Source: Candidatus Neomicrothrix sp. UBA2974 (GTDB lineage Bacteria > Actinomycetota > Acidimicrobiia > Acidimicrobiales > MedAcidi-G1). From it: a stretch of DNA of 64,000 bases. Both the position numbers and the translations under genes were made by a program. Position 1 is the stretch's first letter. Each line of letters opens with the position of its first letter. The DNA lies in assembly GCA_002348705.1 (NCBI GenBank), contig DEAU01000039.1, positions 1 through 64,000 of the forward strand, given 5' to 3'. Below are positions 16,718 through 24,585 of this stretch, piece by piece. The notes beneath the pieces were generated by a model, which saw only the letters and a program-made list of their open reading frames with translations, did not search any database and was not told the origin of the DNA.

Positions 16718-17935
16718 ATGAGTCAGAACTCCATTAAGGGTACTCCTTTCCATAAAAGCACCGCAGCGAGAATGAACTCGCCGTGGTGGTTTGGTTGGGG
16801 TGGCTACGCGGTACCCGATGTCTACACGGACCTCCATGTGGAGTTGGGGGCAATCCGAAACGGTGTTTCGATGAACGAGATGTCTCCCGTTCCCAAGACC
16901 GAAATAATGGGCCCGGACGCGGAGAGGTTTGTCGAACATCTTTTGCCTCGAAATATTTCTGCCATGAAGGTTGACTGCGCCTGGTATGCGCCGTGTTGCA
17001 ACGAGGAGGGCAAAGTCGTAGCAGATGGCATCATCTTCCGATTTGGCGAGAACCACTTTGTCTTCTCAGCCGATAACTGCACCAAGTACATCAAAGATCT
17101 GGCCGAGACCTACGACGTGACAGTTGCGAACGTAACTGACGAATACGGAATCCTGGCATTGCAGGGACCCGGGTCGCCGGCCGTCTTAGCCGACTCGACG
17201 AGTGGGGACTGTTCGGATCTCCGATTCGGGGAAGTTAGAAAAACTGAGATCGCTGGTGTCGGCGTGAAGGTCGCCCGACAGGGATTTACCGGCGAGCTCG
17301 GTTTTGAGATCTGGGTAGAACGCCCGGATGGCGAAAAGGTCTGGGAGGCGGTAGCCGCTTCTGGTGGGAGTTTCGGCATTCAGCCGGCTGGGGAGTATGC
17401 AATTGACGTAGCGCGAGTAGAGGCAGGACTACTCCTGATCTCGGCTGAATACACAGGCGCTGAAATTGAAGAACCAAGTGCCGACTCGCCACCAAATCCG
17501 ATAGACCACGTCACTCCCTATGAGCTGAATCTTGGTCATTGCGTGAAACTCGGTAAGGAAGCCGACTTCATCGGTCGGGCTGCGCTTACTGCTGAACTAG
17601 AGACGGGACCTAGGCGCCGTCTTGTCGGACTCGAGTTTGACGCTGAGAGCATCGTCGGGCTGTCTCTCAAGAACGGGTGGTCTGCAGACATATCACCCCG
17701 GGTTCGTTGGGACCACCTGAATCTCCGACATGCCGGTGAGATTGTTGGCCGAGCCAGCAGTGTCACCTGGAGCCCGACAACGTCTAAGTTGATCGGGTTC
17801 GGTCTTGTGCCTGCAGAGTTAGCCAATCCAGGAACTGAACTCTGCGTCGATTGGGCTGACTATTGGGGAAGCCCTCTGGGAGCAGCTCCGGCTTCAACAT
17901 GCGCGTACCCATTCATAAAGACGAATAAACGGTAG
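16718..17935 (+). CDS. GcvT-family folate-dependent aminomethyltransferase/demethylase
   Basis: 405 residues of the glycine-cleavage T-protein fold, which binds tetrahydrofolate and takes a one-carbon unit from an N- or S-methyl substrate (GcvT, DmdA, sarcosine/dimethylglycine oxidase domains). Visible marks are EMSPVPKTEIMGPDAERF (the GcvT N-terminal strand), GKVVADGIIFRF with the usual conserved Asp, LALQGPGSP and GFTGELGFEIW. It lacks the FAD domain of dimethylglycine oxidase. Sitting inside an oxygenase cluster that may release formaldehyde by demethylation, it could capture the C1 unit on folate or act as a separate demethylase (inference). Confidence 0.88.
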   Translation: MSQNSIKGTPFHKSTAARMNSPWWFGWGGYAVPDVYTDLHVELGAIRNGVSMNEMSPVPKTEIMGPDAERFVEHLLPRNISAMKVDCAWYAPCCNEEGKVVADGIIFRFGENHFVFSADNCTKYIKDLAETYDVTVANVTDEYGILALQGPGSPAVLADSTSGDCSDLRFGEVRKTEIAGVGVKVARQGFTGELGFEIWVERPDGEKVWEAVAASGGSFGIQPAGEYAIDVARVEAGLLLISAEYTGAEIEEPSADSPPNPIDHVTPYELNLGHCVKLGKEADFIGRAALTAELETGPRRRLVGLEFDAESIVGLSLKNGWSADISPRVRWDHLNLRHAGEIVGRASSVTWSPTTSKLIGFGLVPAELANPGTELCVDWADYWGSPLGAAPASTCAYPFIKTNKR

Positions 17936-18067
17936 CCGAGTGACGGATATTGCTGCCCCTAGCGATCAAGATGCAATCCTTGTCCCAAGAAGGGCACATA
18001 TGGCGAGATCTTCGTCTCTCGGCAGTGTCCAAAATGGAGAACATCGGAAAACACGAATGGTGTTGCG

Positions 18068-18982
18068 GTGGAATTGATTGAGCCTGTCTGCTCAGATCCG
18101 GTAATCGCCAATCTCTGGCATCCGGTTTCCGCAATCGATGAGATCCATCGCGGCCTATTAAATAAAACCCTGTTGCTAGATGAGGAGATTGGTTTCACCG
18201 TGACCCCCGGAGGTGAATACCGGTCCTGGCGGTTGCCGCCCTCGTCGGCCTCAGGTCAGGCAGTGGATCCAGAAGAGATAAGTGATCCACTTCCGGTCAA
18301 AAGCGAGTACGGGTACTTATGGGTGTGTCTCGGCGAGCCGCCTGAGCGGCTGTTCGACATGCCGGAGTTCGACGATCCAGATCGGCGAAGCATGAACGCC
18401 GGCACCGTCACAGTGGCTACCTCGGCACCCCGCGGAGTGGAGAACTTTCTAGACCTAGGCCATTTTCCATATGTCCACGAGGGCAATCTCGGCATCGAGC
18501 CCTTCACCGAGGTCGTCGAATATGAGGTCGAAATAGTTGATGGCGAAATCATCGCCAGCAAGTGTGATTTCTTCGTCCCGAAAGCAGGCACGAACTTCGA
18601 CAAACCGGCTTTGACCCGCTACCGATATCGAGTTCCTAGTCCGTTCTGCGTGATGCTCTATTACGACAGCGGTCCTGATCCAGAACGCGAAGACATTGTT
18701 GGTGTCTGGTTCCAGCCAATGACCCGAGAGTTGGTTCGAGCACACAACTACATGGGGGTTATCGATACGACCAGCAGCGATACTGAGATCAAGCGCTATC
18801 AACTGGAGATATTCAGCGAAGATAAGCCGATACTCGAGAACCAACATCCGAAGTTGCTGCCTCTTGATCCGAGAGCTGAAACTCCAATTCGAGCCGACAA
18901 ATCGGCCATCGTCTACAGGCGCTGGCTCTCGGAATTAGGGGTCTCTTACGGCGTCATCCCGGAAGGAGTCGCTGGTCGATGA
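18068..18982 (+). CDS. Rieske-less VanA-like oxygenase catalytic subunit (3)
   Basis: 304 residues, start GTG 18068. Iron ligands D129, H132, H137 lie in GVENFLDLGHFPYVH and D252 in SEDKPILENQHP. Between NLWHPV (15-20) and GYLWVCLG (82-89) there is no cluster-binding motif; this stretch is ~34 residues shorter than in the intact neighbour. It is more diverged from the first two copies than they are from each other. Its stop overlaps the start of the complete Rieske oxygenase by ATGA, the closest coupling in the cluster, suggesting equal synthesis and perhaps a mixed oligomer. Confidence 0.85.
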   Translation: MELIEPVCSDPVIANLWHPVSAIDEIHRGLLNKTLLLDEEIGFTVTPGGEYRSWRLPPSSASGQAVDPEEISDPLPVKSEYGYLWVCLGEPPERLFDMPEFDDPDRRSMNAGTVTVATSAPRGVENFLDLGHFPYVHEGNLGIEPFTEVVEYEVEIVDGEIIASKCDFFVPKAGTNFDKPALTRYRYRVPSPFCVMLYYDSGPDPEREDIVGVWFQPMTRELVRAHNYMGVIDTTSSDTEIKRYQLEIFSEDKPILENQHPKLLPLDPRAETPIRADKSAIVYRRWLSELGVSYGVIPEGVAGR

Positions 18983-19962
18983 TCGCAGACCCTGTGCTGG
19001 TCGACGACTGGCACGCAGTGGCTCGTACTTCTGATGTCAACGAGGCGCAGGTTGTTCCGGTTCGATTGCTGGGAGAGGATCTTGTGCTGTGGCGGCTGGA
19101 TGGGAAGGCGATGTGTTGGAGGGATCTCTGTCCGCATCGAGGAACCCGGCTCTCACTCGGAGGGGTTGAAAAGGGCTGTCTGGTCTGCCCCTATCACGGT
19201 TGGGCATACGACTCCTCGGGCGCATGTGCCCGGGTGCCCTCACGGCCTAATTCCAAACCTCCCTCACAAGTCAGAGCTGAGGCCTATCGGATAACAGAGT
19301 TCTATGGACTTATTTGGGTGTCACTTGGAAATCCCAAGCAAGAAGTTCCCCGGTTCGCCGAGTGGGAAGACCCAACCTTTCGTCATGTACTAGGCGGCCC
19401 GTACCCAATAGCGGCTAGCGGACCGCGGGTAATTGAGAATTTTCTTGACATTTCCCATCTCCCATTCGTGCACGAAGGGATACTGGGTGAGCGCGAGCGT
19501 TCAGAGGTGATGGACTACGAGGTCGAGACCGCTCCAGATGGCATTACCGCACGGGATATCTGCACTTGGACACCTGATCCAGATGGCTCAGGAGAGGCGC
19601 GGATTGCAAAGTGGCTCTACCGAGCCCTCCGGCCCCTCACCGCCTACATAGAACTTTCTGACCCGGACTCCGATCGGGAGCGCTACGCGATGTTCTTCAC
19701 CGTGACTCCTGTCGGTGAAACCGAGAGCATCGGATGGATGTGGAATTCGATGAACTACAACCACGACATCTCGGATGAAGAACTTCTTTCCTACGTTGAC
19801 GAAATCGTGCTTCAGGACATCCCGATCATCGAGTCTCAGCGTCCTGAACTCCTACCGATTGACCTTCGGCTCGAGGCCCACGCAAAGTCCGATGCGACCA
19901 GCATCGCTTATAGGCGTTGGCTGAAAGAGTTGGGTGTCGTCACAGGTGTGACTTCACCTTGA
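18979..19962 (+). CDS. complete Rieske oxygenase, VanA-like
   Basis: 327 residues. Rieske cluster: C51-x-H53 (LCPHRG) and C70-x2-H73 (CPYHGW). Catalytic iron: D157, H160, H165 in VIENFLDISHLPFVH and D280 in LQDIPIIESQRP. These proteins work as trimers in which the Rieske centre of one subunit feeds the iron of the next. It is the only cluster member with a [2Fe-2S] site, so it could both hydroxylate and pass electrons to the Rieske-less subunits (inference). No ferredoxin reductase (VanB-like) is encoded nearby. Its end shares RRWLKELG with the RRWLSDLG of the Rieske-less copies. Confidence 0.93.
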   Translation: MIADPVLVDDWHAVARTSDVNEAQVVPVRLLGEDLVLWRLDGKAMCWRDLCPHRGTRLSLGGVEKGCLVCPYHGWAYDSSGACARVPSRPNSKPPSQVRAEAYRITEFYGLIWVSLGNPKQEVPRFAEWEDPTFRHVLGGPYPIAASGPRVIENFLDISHLPFVHEGILGERERSEVMDYEVETAPDGITARDICTWTPDPDGSGEARIAKWLYRALRPLTAYIELSDPDSDRERYAMFFTVTPVGETESIGWMWNSMNYNHDISDEELLSYVDEIVLQDIPIIESQRPELLPIDLRLEAHAKSDATSIAYRRWLKELGVVTGVTSP

Positions 19963-19984
19963 CCCAACCTGTTCGGCCAAGCGG

Positions 19985-20428
19985 TCAGTGACTGTTCCCG
20001 AGGATGCGCTCGGGCTTAACCAAGACAACTACTCGACCCTCGTTGGCCATTGCCCGGTCAAATTCTTCGTAGTCCTCATGTGTCCCTCCGGCTGCCTGGA
20101 AGATTTCGCGAAATAGGAGCCGCAGGCGTTCGGCGTCGATCCCATCTGGTAGGTCGTCGGTTCCGATCAGGTCAACTGGTCCAGTTGCAGAGATCCAACT
20201 CCAGCCACGACGGATGGCGACCGTGACCTCTGAGCCACGCCGTATGTGCACTAGCCGCGCTGCCCGCTTCGCTGAGACGAAGGCCACACACGGTGTGCCT
20301 TCAATAGGATGGTTGATTACCCCGCAATTGACGACGCTGGATAACACGCGACCGTCTGATTGAGTGGTGCTAACAACCGTGAGACCGCTTTCCTTGCTGA
20401 GATAGGCCTTGATTTCTGCAATATCCAT
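19985..20428 (-). CDS. PPOX-class (split-barrel) F420/FMN-binding protein
   Basis: 147 residues of the pyridoxamine-phosphate-oxidase-like split barrel. The order of elements (SGLTVVSTTQSDGRVLSS, a central VAFVSAKRAARLVHIRRG, then WSWISATGPVDLIG) is that of actinobacterial F420-dependent PPOX proteins, which reduce or sense deazaflavin-linked substrates. Convergent with the Rieske cluster, 22 bases from its end, and divergent from the operon at 20.7 kb. Cofactor (F420 rather than FMN) is inferred from the subfamily pattern. The gap 20429-20702 presumably holds divergent promoters; no clear boxes seen. Confidence 0.8.
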   Translation of the reverse strand: MDIAEIKAYLSKESGLTVVSTTQSDGRVLSSVVNCGVINHPIEGTPCVAFVSAKRAARLVHIRRGSEVTVAIRRGWSWISATGPVDLIGTDDLPDGIDAERLRLLFREIFQAAGGTHEDYEEFDRAMANEGRVVVLVKPERILGNSH

Positions 20429-20702
20429 ATAGCGAACGTAGTGGGAACTGTATTCGCGGCCAGCGGATGGCTATGAGCGGCCTAGGGGGAGGATTCACAG
20501 GAACTTCGATTTCCTCCCTGAAGATGTGGGGAGTTCAACCGGATCGACTTTCTCTTGGTGGCAGAAAACGGCTATTCACCGTCGCGGCGAAGGATCACTG
20601 ACCCTCTGCGCGCGCTAGAGGTAATGCAACTCTGCACGACGGCCAGACCGCCCTAGTATCAGTGCTTGATCAGTCTCAGCCGGAGAGAGACAGTTGCTGC
20701 CA

Positions 20703-21560
20703 ATGGCCGATTTCTACCTTGACGTAGACGGTTGTCGCACCCATGTGACTGATATTGGAGTCGGCCCTCCCATTGTGCTGCTCCACGGCGCAGCAGTTGG
20801 CGTTGACTCGGCCTTGACTTGGTTCCGCACCATCGGTGAACTCGCTCAGGAGTGTCGAGTAATTGCTTTCGACCAAGTTGGGTTCGGTCGAACAGACATG
20901 CCGCTGGGCGGCGTCTATAGGAACCGACTCGAACGCACAGATCACGCACGATCTGTTTTGCGTGAACTCGAAGTTGGCGAGGCCTGCCTCGTAGGGCATT
21001 CGGAAGGGGCCTTTGTCGCTACCCGCCTAGCTATCACGGACCCAGATCTGGCCAACTCTCTTGTGATTGTCACTTCAGGTGGGACCGCCCCCTACCTGGA
21101 CGACTCTAGAGACTCCGAATGGATCTCAGCGTGTGAGCAGGCATACAACGACGCGAACCGGTTAGAGAGCGAAGTCGCCTTCGTGTCCTCGGATCCGCAC
21201 CTGAGCCGCGGTCCGGACCCGCGTTACGAGAAAGTCTTGAGAGAAAACTTTCGTCGAGCGGTCAGTTGTGGACAGTTGGAGCTTTTTCGAAAGTTGCCTG
21301 ATTCGGAAGTTGACTACCGGAGATATCGCGAACTTCAAGAGACCTATATCTTCCCCTACCTGTCCCAGTTGGAGCTACCGAGTCTCCTCGTGTGGGCTGG
21401 TGAGGACCCCACCGTTCCCGTATCGCGAGGTCTAGCCCTCCTGGAACTAATGACGAACGCAGATTTTCAGATCATCCAAGACTCAGGCCATTACGTCATG
21501 CATGACCAGATGGACGCCTTTAATGAACTTCTCCGGTCATTCGCCGGTACTCGTCGATGA
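20703..21560 (+). CDS. alpha/beta hydrolase, MhpC/BphD-like
   Basis: 285 residues from ATG 20703 (an upstream in-frame TTG would add three). Landmarks of the fold: oxyanion segment VLLHGAAVG, FDQVGFGRTD, nucleophile S100 in GHSEG, and catalytic His in DSGHYVMH near the end. The lid and the GFGRTD type resemble C-C bond hydrolases acting on ring-cleavage products, but simple esterases look the same. First gene of a six-gene operon; its stop overlaps the EctC-like gene by ATGA. Confidence 0.87.
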   Translation: MADFYLDVDGCRTHVTDIGVGPPIVLLHGAAVGVDSALTWFRTIGELAQECRVIAFDQVGFGRTDMPLGGVYRNRLERTDHARSVLRELEVGEACLVGHSEGAFVATRLAITDPDLANSLVIVTSGGTAPYLDDSRDSEWISACEQAYNDANRLESEVAFVSSDPHLSRGPDPRYEKVLRENFRRAVSCGQLELFRKLPDSEVDYRRYRELQETYIFPYLSQLELPSLLVWAGEDPTVPVSRGLALLELMTNADFQIIQDSGHYVMHDQMDAFNELLRSFAGTRR

Positions 21561-22240
21561 TCGTCCGAAGCGTCACTGAATACCAGGCTCTGGGACGAAC
21601 AGTTGAGCTCGCAGATGGACGGGCGACCTCAACCAGGCTCATCACTGCCCGCGACGGGATCGGCTTTTCTCTGGCTTTTGTGACGCTCGAAGAAGGACTC
21701 ATTTTTGATCTCTGGTACAAGCACCACTGGGAGACGAACGTGATGCTTACGGGGTCAGCACGGCTATCAGACCTAGGCCGTGGCAAATCTTGGGATCTGG
21801 ATCAAGACGCTGTATATCTCGTTGGGCCTACTGACAGGCACCGCCTAGAAGTACAGAGGCCGATTGAGGTCCTCAGTGTCTTCTGTCCAGCCGTCAACGG
21901 AGACGAAGTACATGATGCTGATGGCTCTTATCCGCCCACAGGACCAACTCCGTCACGCCAGAAACCAATGATGGTCAGGAACCAGAGGAGCGCGTCGGTG
22001 ACCGCAGACGATGATGTGGGTCTGACGGTGGTGGTAAACGAGATGACGGGAGCCGTGCGGTTCCCCGGCAGCGCAGCACCATCCGCCCACTACCTGTCTG
22101 GCGGAAGCGCCGTCGTCTCCGGGTCGGAGTGTCGGGACGTGGTCAGTGCCCAATCAGTTGTCCTAGTTGAGGCCGGTGAAGAAGTCCACTTTGACGTTGA
22201 CGAACCAAGCCGAGTCGTCACCTTTGTGGCTGACCAGTGA
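21557..22240 (+). CDS. EctC-like iron cupin with a C-terminal extension
   Basis: 227 residues. Residues 1 to ~133 align with ectoine synthase: MIVRSVTEY, STRLITARDGIGFSLAF, LWYKHHWETNVMLTG and EVHDADGSYPPTG. The three iron ligands known for EctC (Glu, Tyr, His) appear as E59, Y87 and H95, and the ligand-binding residues equivalent to Arg, Tyr, His and Glu are kept (R27, Y54, H57, E117). The Trp normally three residues before STRL is replaced (RATSTRL). Residues ~140-227 form an extra cupin-like half not found in EctC, which is ~130 residues. No ectA or ectB is near, so it probably acts on another substrate. Confidence 0.8.
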   Translation: MIVRSVTEYQALGRTVELADGRATSTRLITARDGIGFSLAFVTLEEGLIFDLWYKHHWETNVMLTGSARLSDLGRGKSWDLDQDAVYLVGPTDRHRLEVQRPIEVLSVFCPAVNGDEVHDADGSYPPTGPTPSRQKPMMVRNQRSASVTADDDVGLTVVVNEMTGAVRFPGSAAPSAHYLSGGSAVVSGSECRDVVSAQSVVLVEAGEEVHFDVDEPSRVVTFVADQ

Positions 22241-23942
22241 CCCGGATACACCCGTCCAGGAAGACGATTGGGACCTTTTCGGGGCGGTGACAAGTATGGA
22301 ATTTCTCCAGATGCGCACAGGCGATGAGTTGATGGATATTGACCAACTGGCGTGCACCAAGCCGTACCGATTGAGCTTCGCAAGAACGCTGGTCCAGCGG
22401 ATGACGGCCGAGCAGTGGGTAATCGAACCCAAGATCCTCGAAGTGGATGCGGATGGTATCGGTACCGCTATATACGACATTGCGGCTGCTGGACATCAGC
22501 TGACCTTCGTCGCGTTCTCGGACGACGTTCCCGAAGAGAGACGGACCGGTCGGTTGTCGGAAAAACGCTTTGACGGAATGGGTTTTCTCTGTCATGGCGA
22601 GGTGACAACAGAACGGCTGAAGGCGGAACGCGAGTCCCTCATGTTGCGCTCCAGAGGGCGAACCGATTGGGAGACGCTTGGGTGGACTCTCGCCACGCGC
22701 AGCAAGAGGTCATTTATGGGATTGGTGGATCTATTGGCCTCAGGGGGTCAACCGGGACAGGACGCCGTTGCTTCCAGTGGTGGATACCTGTTCCGAAACA
22801 ACGGGTACTACGGAAATGGTCGACATGGAACGCGCATGTGGCAGTCGCTGCCCGACGACCATCCCCTCAGCCACCCCTATCACCCAGAAATGTTTGCTCT
22901 GTACCTCTGGCGGCAATTCGGCTTCGACCTAGCAGAAGAAATGGCGCGCATCCGGTCCCCTGAAGCAGCCCAACTTCAACCCGACTACAAGCGAACCATA
23001 GGGATTGGAAACTCAACTGGTCAGGGAATATCGACGTTCCTGACCAAGTGGCCAGGTTGGATGCATGCATGGATCGGTTTGCGTGAGGAGGCAATTGTTC
23101 GCGCTTCGAACGCTCTAGCGAACAAGGCTGATATCGAAAGGGCTCGGGAACTTCTCCGTCGGGCGATCTCTTACTTGGCTCTCAGAGATGGTCGAGAGGA
23201 CTTGTATTCCTGTCCGGACTCTGAGCTCATTGGCAATCTCACTGATATTGAGGCCAAACTCGACGCACTTGTGTCAGTCGGCGGATCCTGGAGTCCCATC
23301 GTGAACTGGGCTCGATCGCACTGCCACCTGGAGGCGGCAGATGTCCTGCACTCGATCCTGACCGAAACGTATTCAGACCTAGTGGATGACTTGGATGAGG
23401 AGTTCGCGACCCGAATGAACCGAGTGGCAGACGTCAATCCATGTCAGACGGTCGCTGAACTTAGAGAACTCGTTTCGGAAAGGTACGACTGGACGAAGGA
23501 GTGGCACATATTCCCGAATTTCTTCTATCGCTCTGAGGAGCACGGAGAGCAAAGAGTCGGAATTCGTGAGTTCGATGATGGAGAAAATGTGGAAACCTTC
23601 ACGGCCCTCTGTCGAGACGTGGCGAACCTGAGGTCTGATCTTGCATACTTCGGCGACAACAAATCGGTCGGACTCTTCCTACTCAGCCACCCGAACCACC
23701 GATTTCTCGTCGAGAGAATCCAAACGTTTGGCGACGATGACTATGCCGAGATCCGTGCCAATCTTGTCGACGATTCATGGATACCAGCGAAAGCAGGGCG
23801 TTTCGTCCTCAGCAACTTTGGTATGGAGTTGTCCACTGCACATAATCACCGCTATGTCCAGGGAATCTTCTTTCAGGGGGCACCTCTTCCTGAGGACCTG
23901 AAAGTGGGACGAGAGATCGATTGGATCTACCCGAGTGTCTGA
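22224..23942 (+). CDS. large unrecognised protein of the EctC-like operon
   Basis: About 572 residues, soluble, no signal peptide; I recognise no family. It is rich in Trp, Tyr and charged residues. Notable stretches: GGYLFRNNGYYGNGRHGTRM, then a Pro/His-rich segment (DDHPLSHPYHPEMFALYLW), GIGNSTGQGIS about mid-protein, and a C-terminal half with alternating helices. The start is uncertain: TTG 22224 overlaps the preceding stop by 17 bases; ATG 22296 is the first in-frame ATG. Its end overlaps the next gene by eight bases. Tight coupling to the EctC-like cupin and a hydrolase suggests an enzyme of the same pathway. Confidence 0.75.
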   Translation: MWLTSDPDTPVQEDDWDLFGAVTSMEFLQMRTGDELMDIDQLACTKPYRLSFARTLVQRMTAEQWVIEPKILEVDADGIGTAIYDIAAAGHQLTFVAFSDDVPEERRTGRLSEKRFDGMGFLCHGEVTTERLKAERESLMLRSRGRTDWETLGWTLATRSKRSFMGLVDLLASGGQPGQDAVASSGGYLFRNNGYYGNGRHGTRMWQSLPDDHPLSHPYHPEMFALYLWRQFGFDLAEEMARIRSPEAAQLQPDYKRTIGIGNSTGQGISTFLTKWPGWMHAWIGLREEAIVRASNALANKADIERARELLRRAISYLALRDGREDLYSCPDSELIGNLTDIEAKLDALVSVGGSWSPIVNWARSHCHLEAADVLHSILTETYSDLVDDLDEEFATRMNRVADVNPCQTVAELRELVSERYDWTKEWHIFPNFFYRSEEHGEQRVGIREFDDGENVETFTALCRDVANLRSDLAYFGDNKSVGLFLLSHPNHRFLVERIQTFGDDDYAEIRANLVDDSWIPAKAGRFVLSNFGMELSTAHNHRYVQGIFFQGAPLPEDLKVGREIDWIYPSV

Positions 23943-24585
23943 ACCAGATTGCAAAATCACTCGCCTTAGCGAATGGGAGGTGCGAGTTCACGGCTCGGGT
24001 GCTCTTCGAGTCATGGGGGTCCCATTCGGTGTCGCTGAGTCGGCTGTCCGGGTGCTCTGGTGGAACCAGGCGATGCAAGTGCCCGCTATCGAATGGCTTA
24101 TGGCCAACGAAGAGGCAGTCCGTTTGGCGACAGCATCTACTCTCAGGCTCGTCGACAATGCCGACCAGTCCATAACAGTGGATGCTGGTGGTCAGCCCAT
24201 CCTGACAGCAGGATTCGCCGCGTTTGATGTGGCGTGCGCGGAAGCCAGAACCGGACTGCCCTCTACCGTTCATCTTGTCAACACGACAGGGGCTGAATTG
24301 GCGAACTATTTCCCGGCTCTGGGGCGTCAGCGGGAGATCGATTCCGCCGTCCGTATCGAACCAGCGACTGTGACCTTCAGCGTCGGAGGCGGCTCAGCAT
24401 CGTCGACAGAAGAGGCAGCTTTTCTGGAAGACGCTTTCAGACGCGGCGTGGAGGTTGAGTCGACAGCAGCAGCCAAATTCCTGGATAGGGGACACCAACT
24501 CTGGGTCCCCACCTCGGAGCGCTCACGTTCTCAGGGTTCTTCCATAACCGACCTGTCACCCCAGCACGCAATGGAGCAACGATGA
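23935..24585 (+). CDS. hypothetical protein, possibly DUF3726-like
   Basis: 216 residues, soluble, Ala-rich. The opening, a helix with GVPFGVAESAVRVLWWNQAM, recalls DUF3726 proteins of proteobacteria, whose function is unknown; I hold this match as tentative. The middle contains TLRLVDNADQSITVDAGG and a Gly/Ser run (FSVGGGSASSTEE). It starts with GTG 23935 inside the end of the 572-residue gene and overlaps the following hydrolase gene by ATGA. The strict coupling on both sides argues that it is real and works with its neighbours. Confidence 0.68.
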   Translation: MSEPDCKITRLSEWEVRVHGSGALRVMGVPFGVAESAVRVLWWNQAMQVPAIEWLMANEEAVRLATASTLRLVDNADQSITVDAGGQPILTAGFAAFDVACAEARTGLPSTVHLVNTTGAELANYFPALGRQREIDSAVRIEPATVTFSVGGGSASSTEEAAFLEDAFRRGVEVESTAAAKFLDRGHQLWVPTSERSRSQGSSITDLSPQHAMEQR

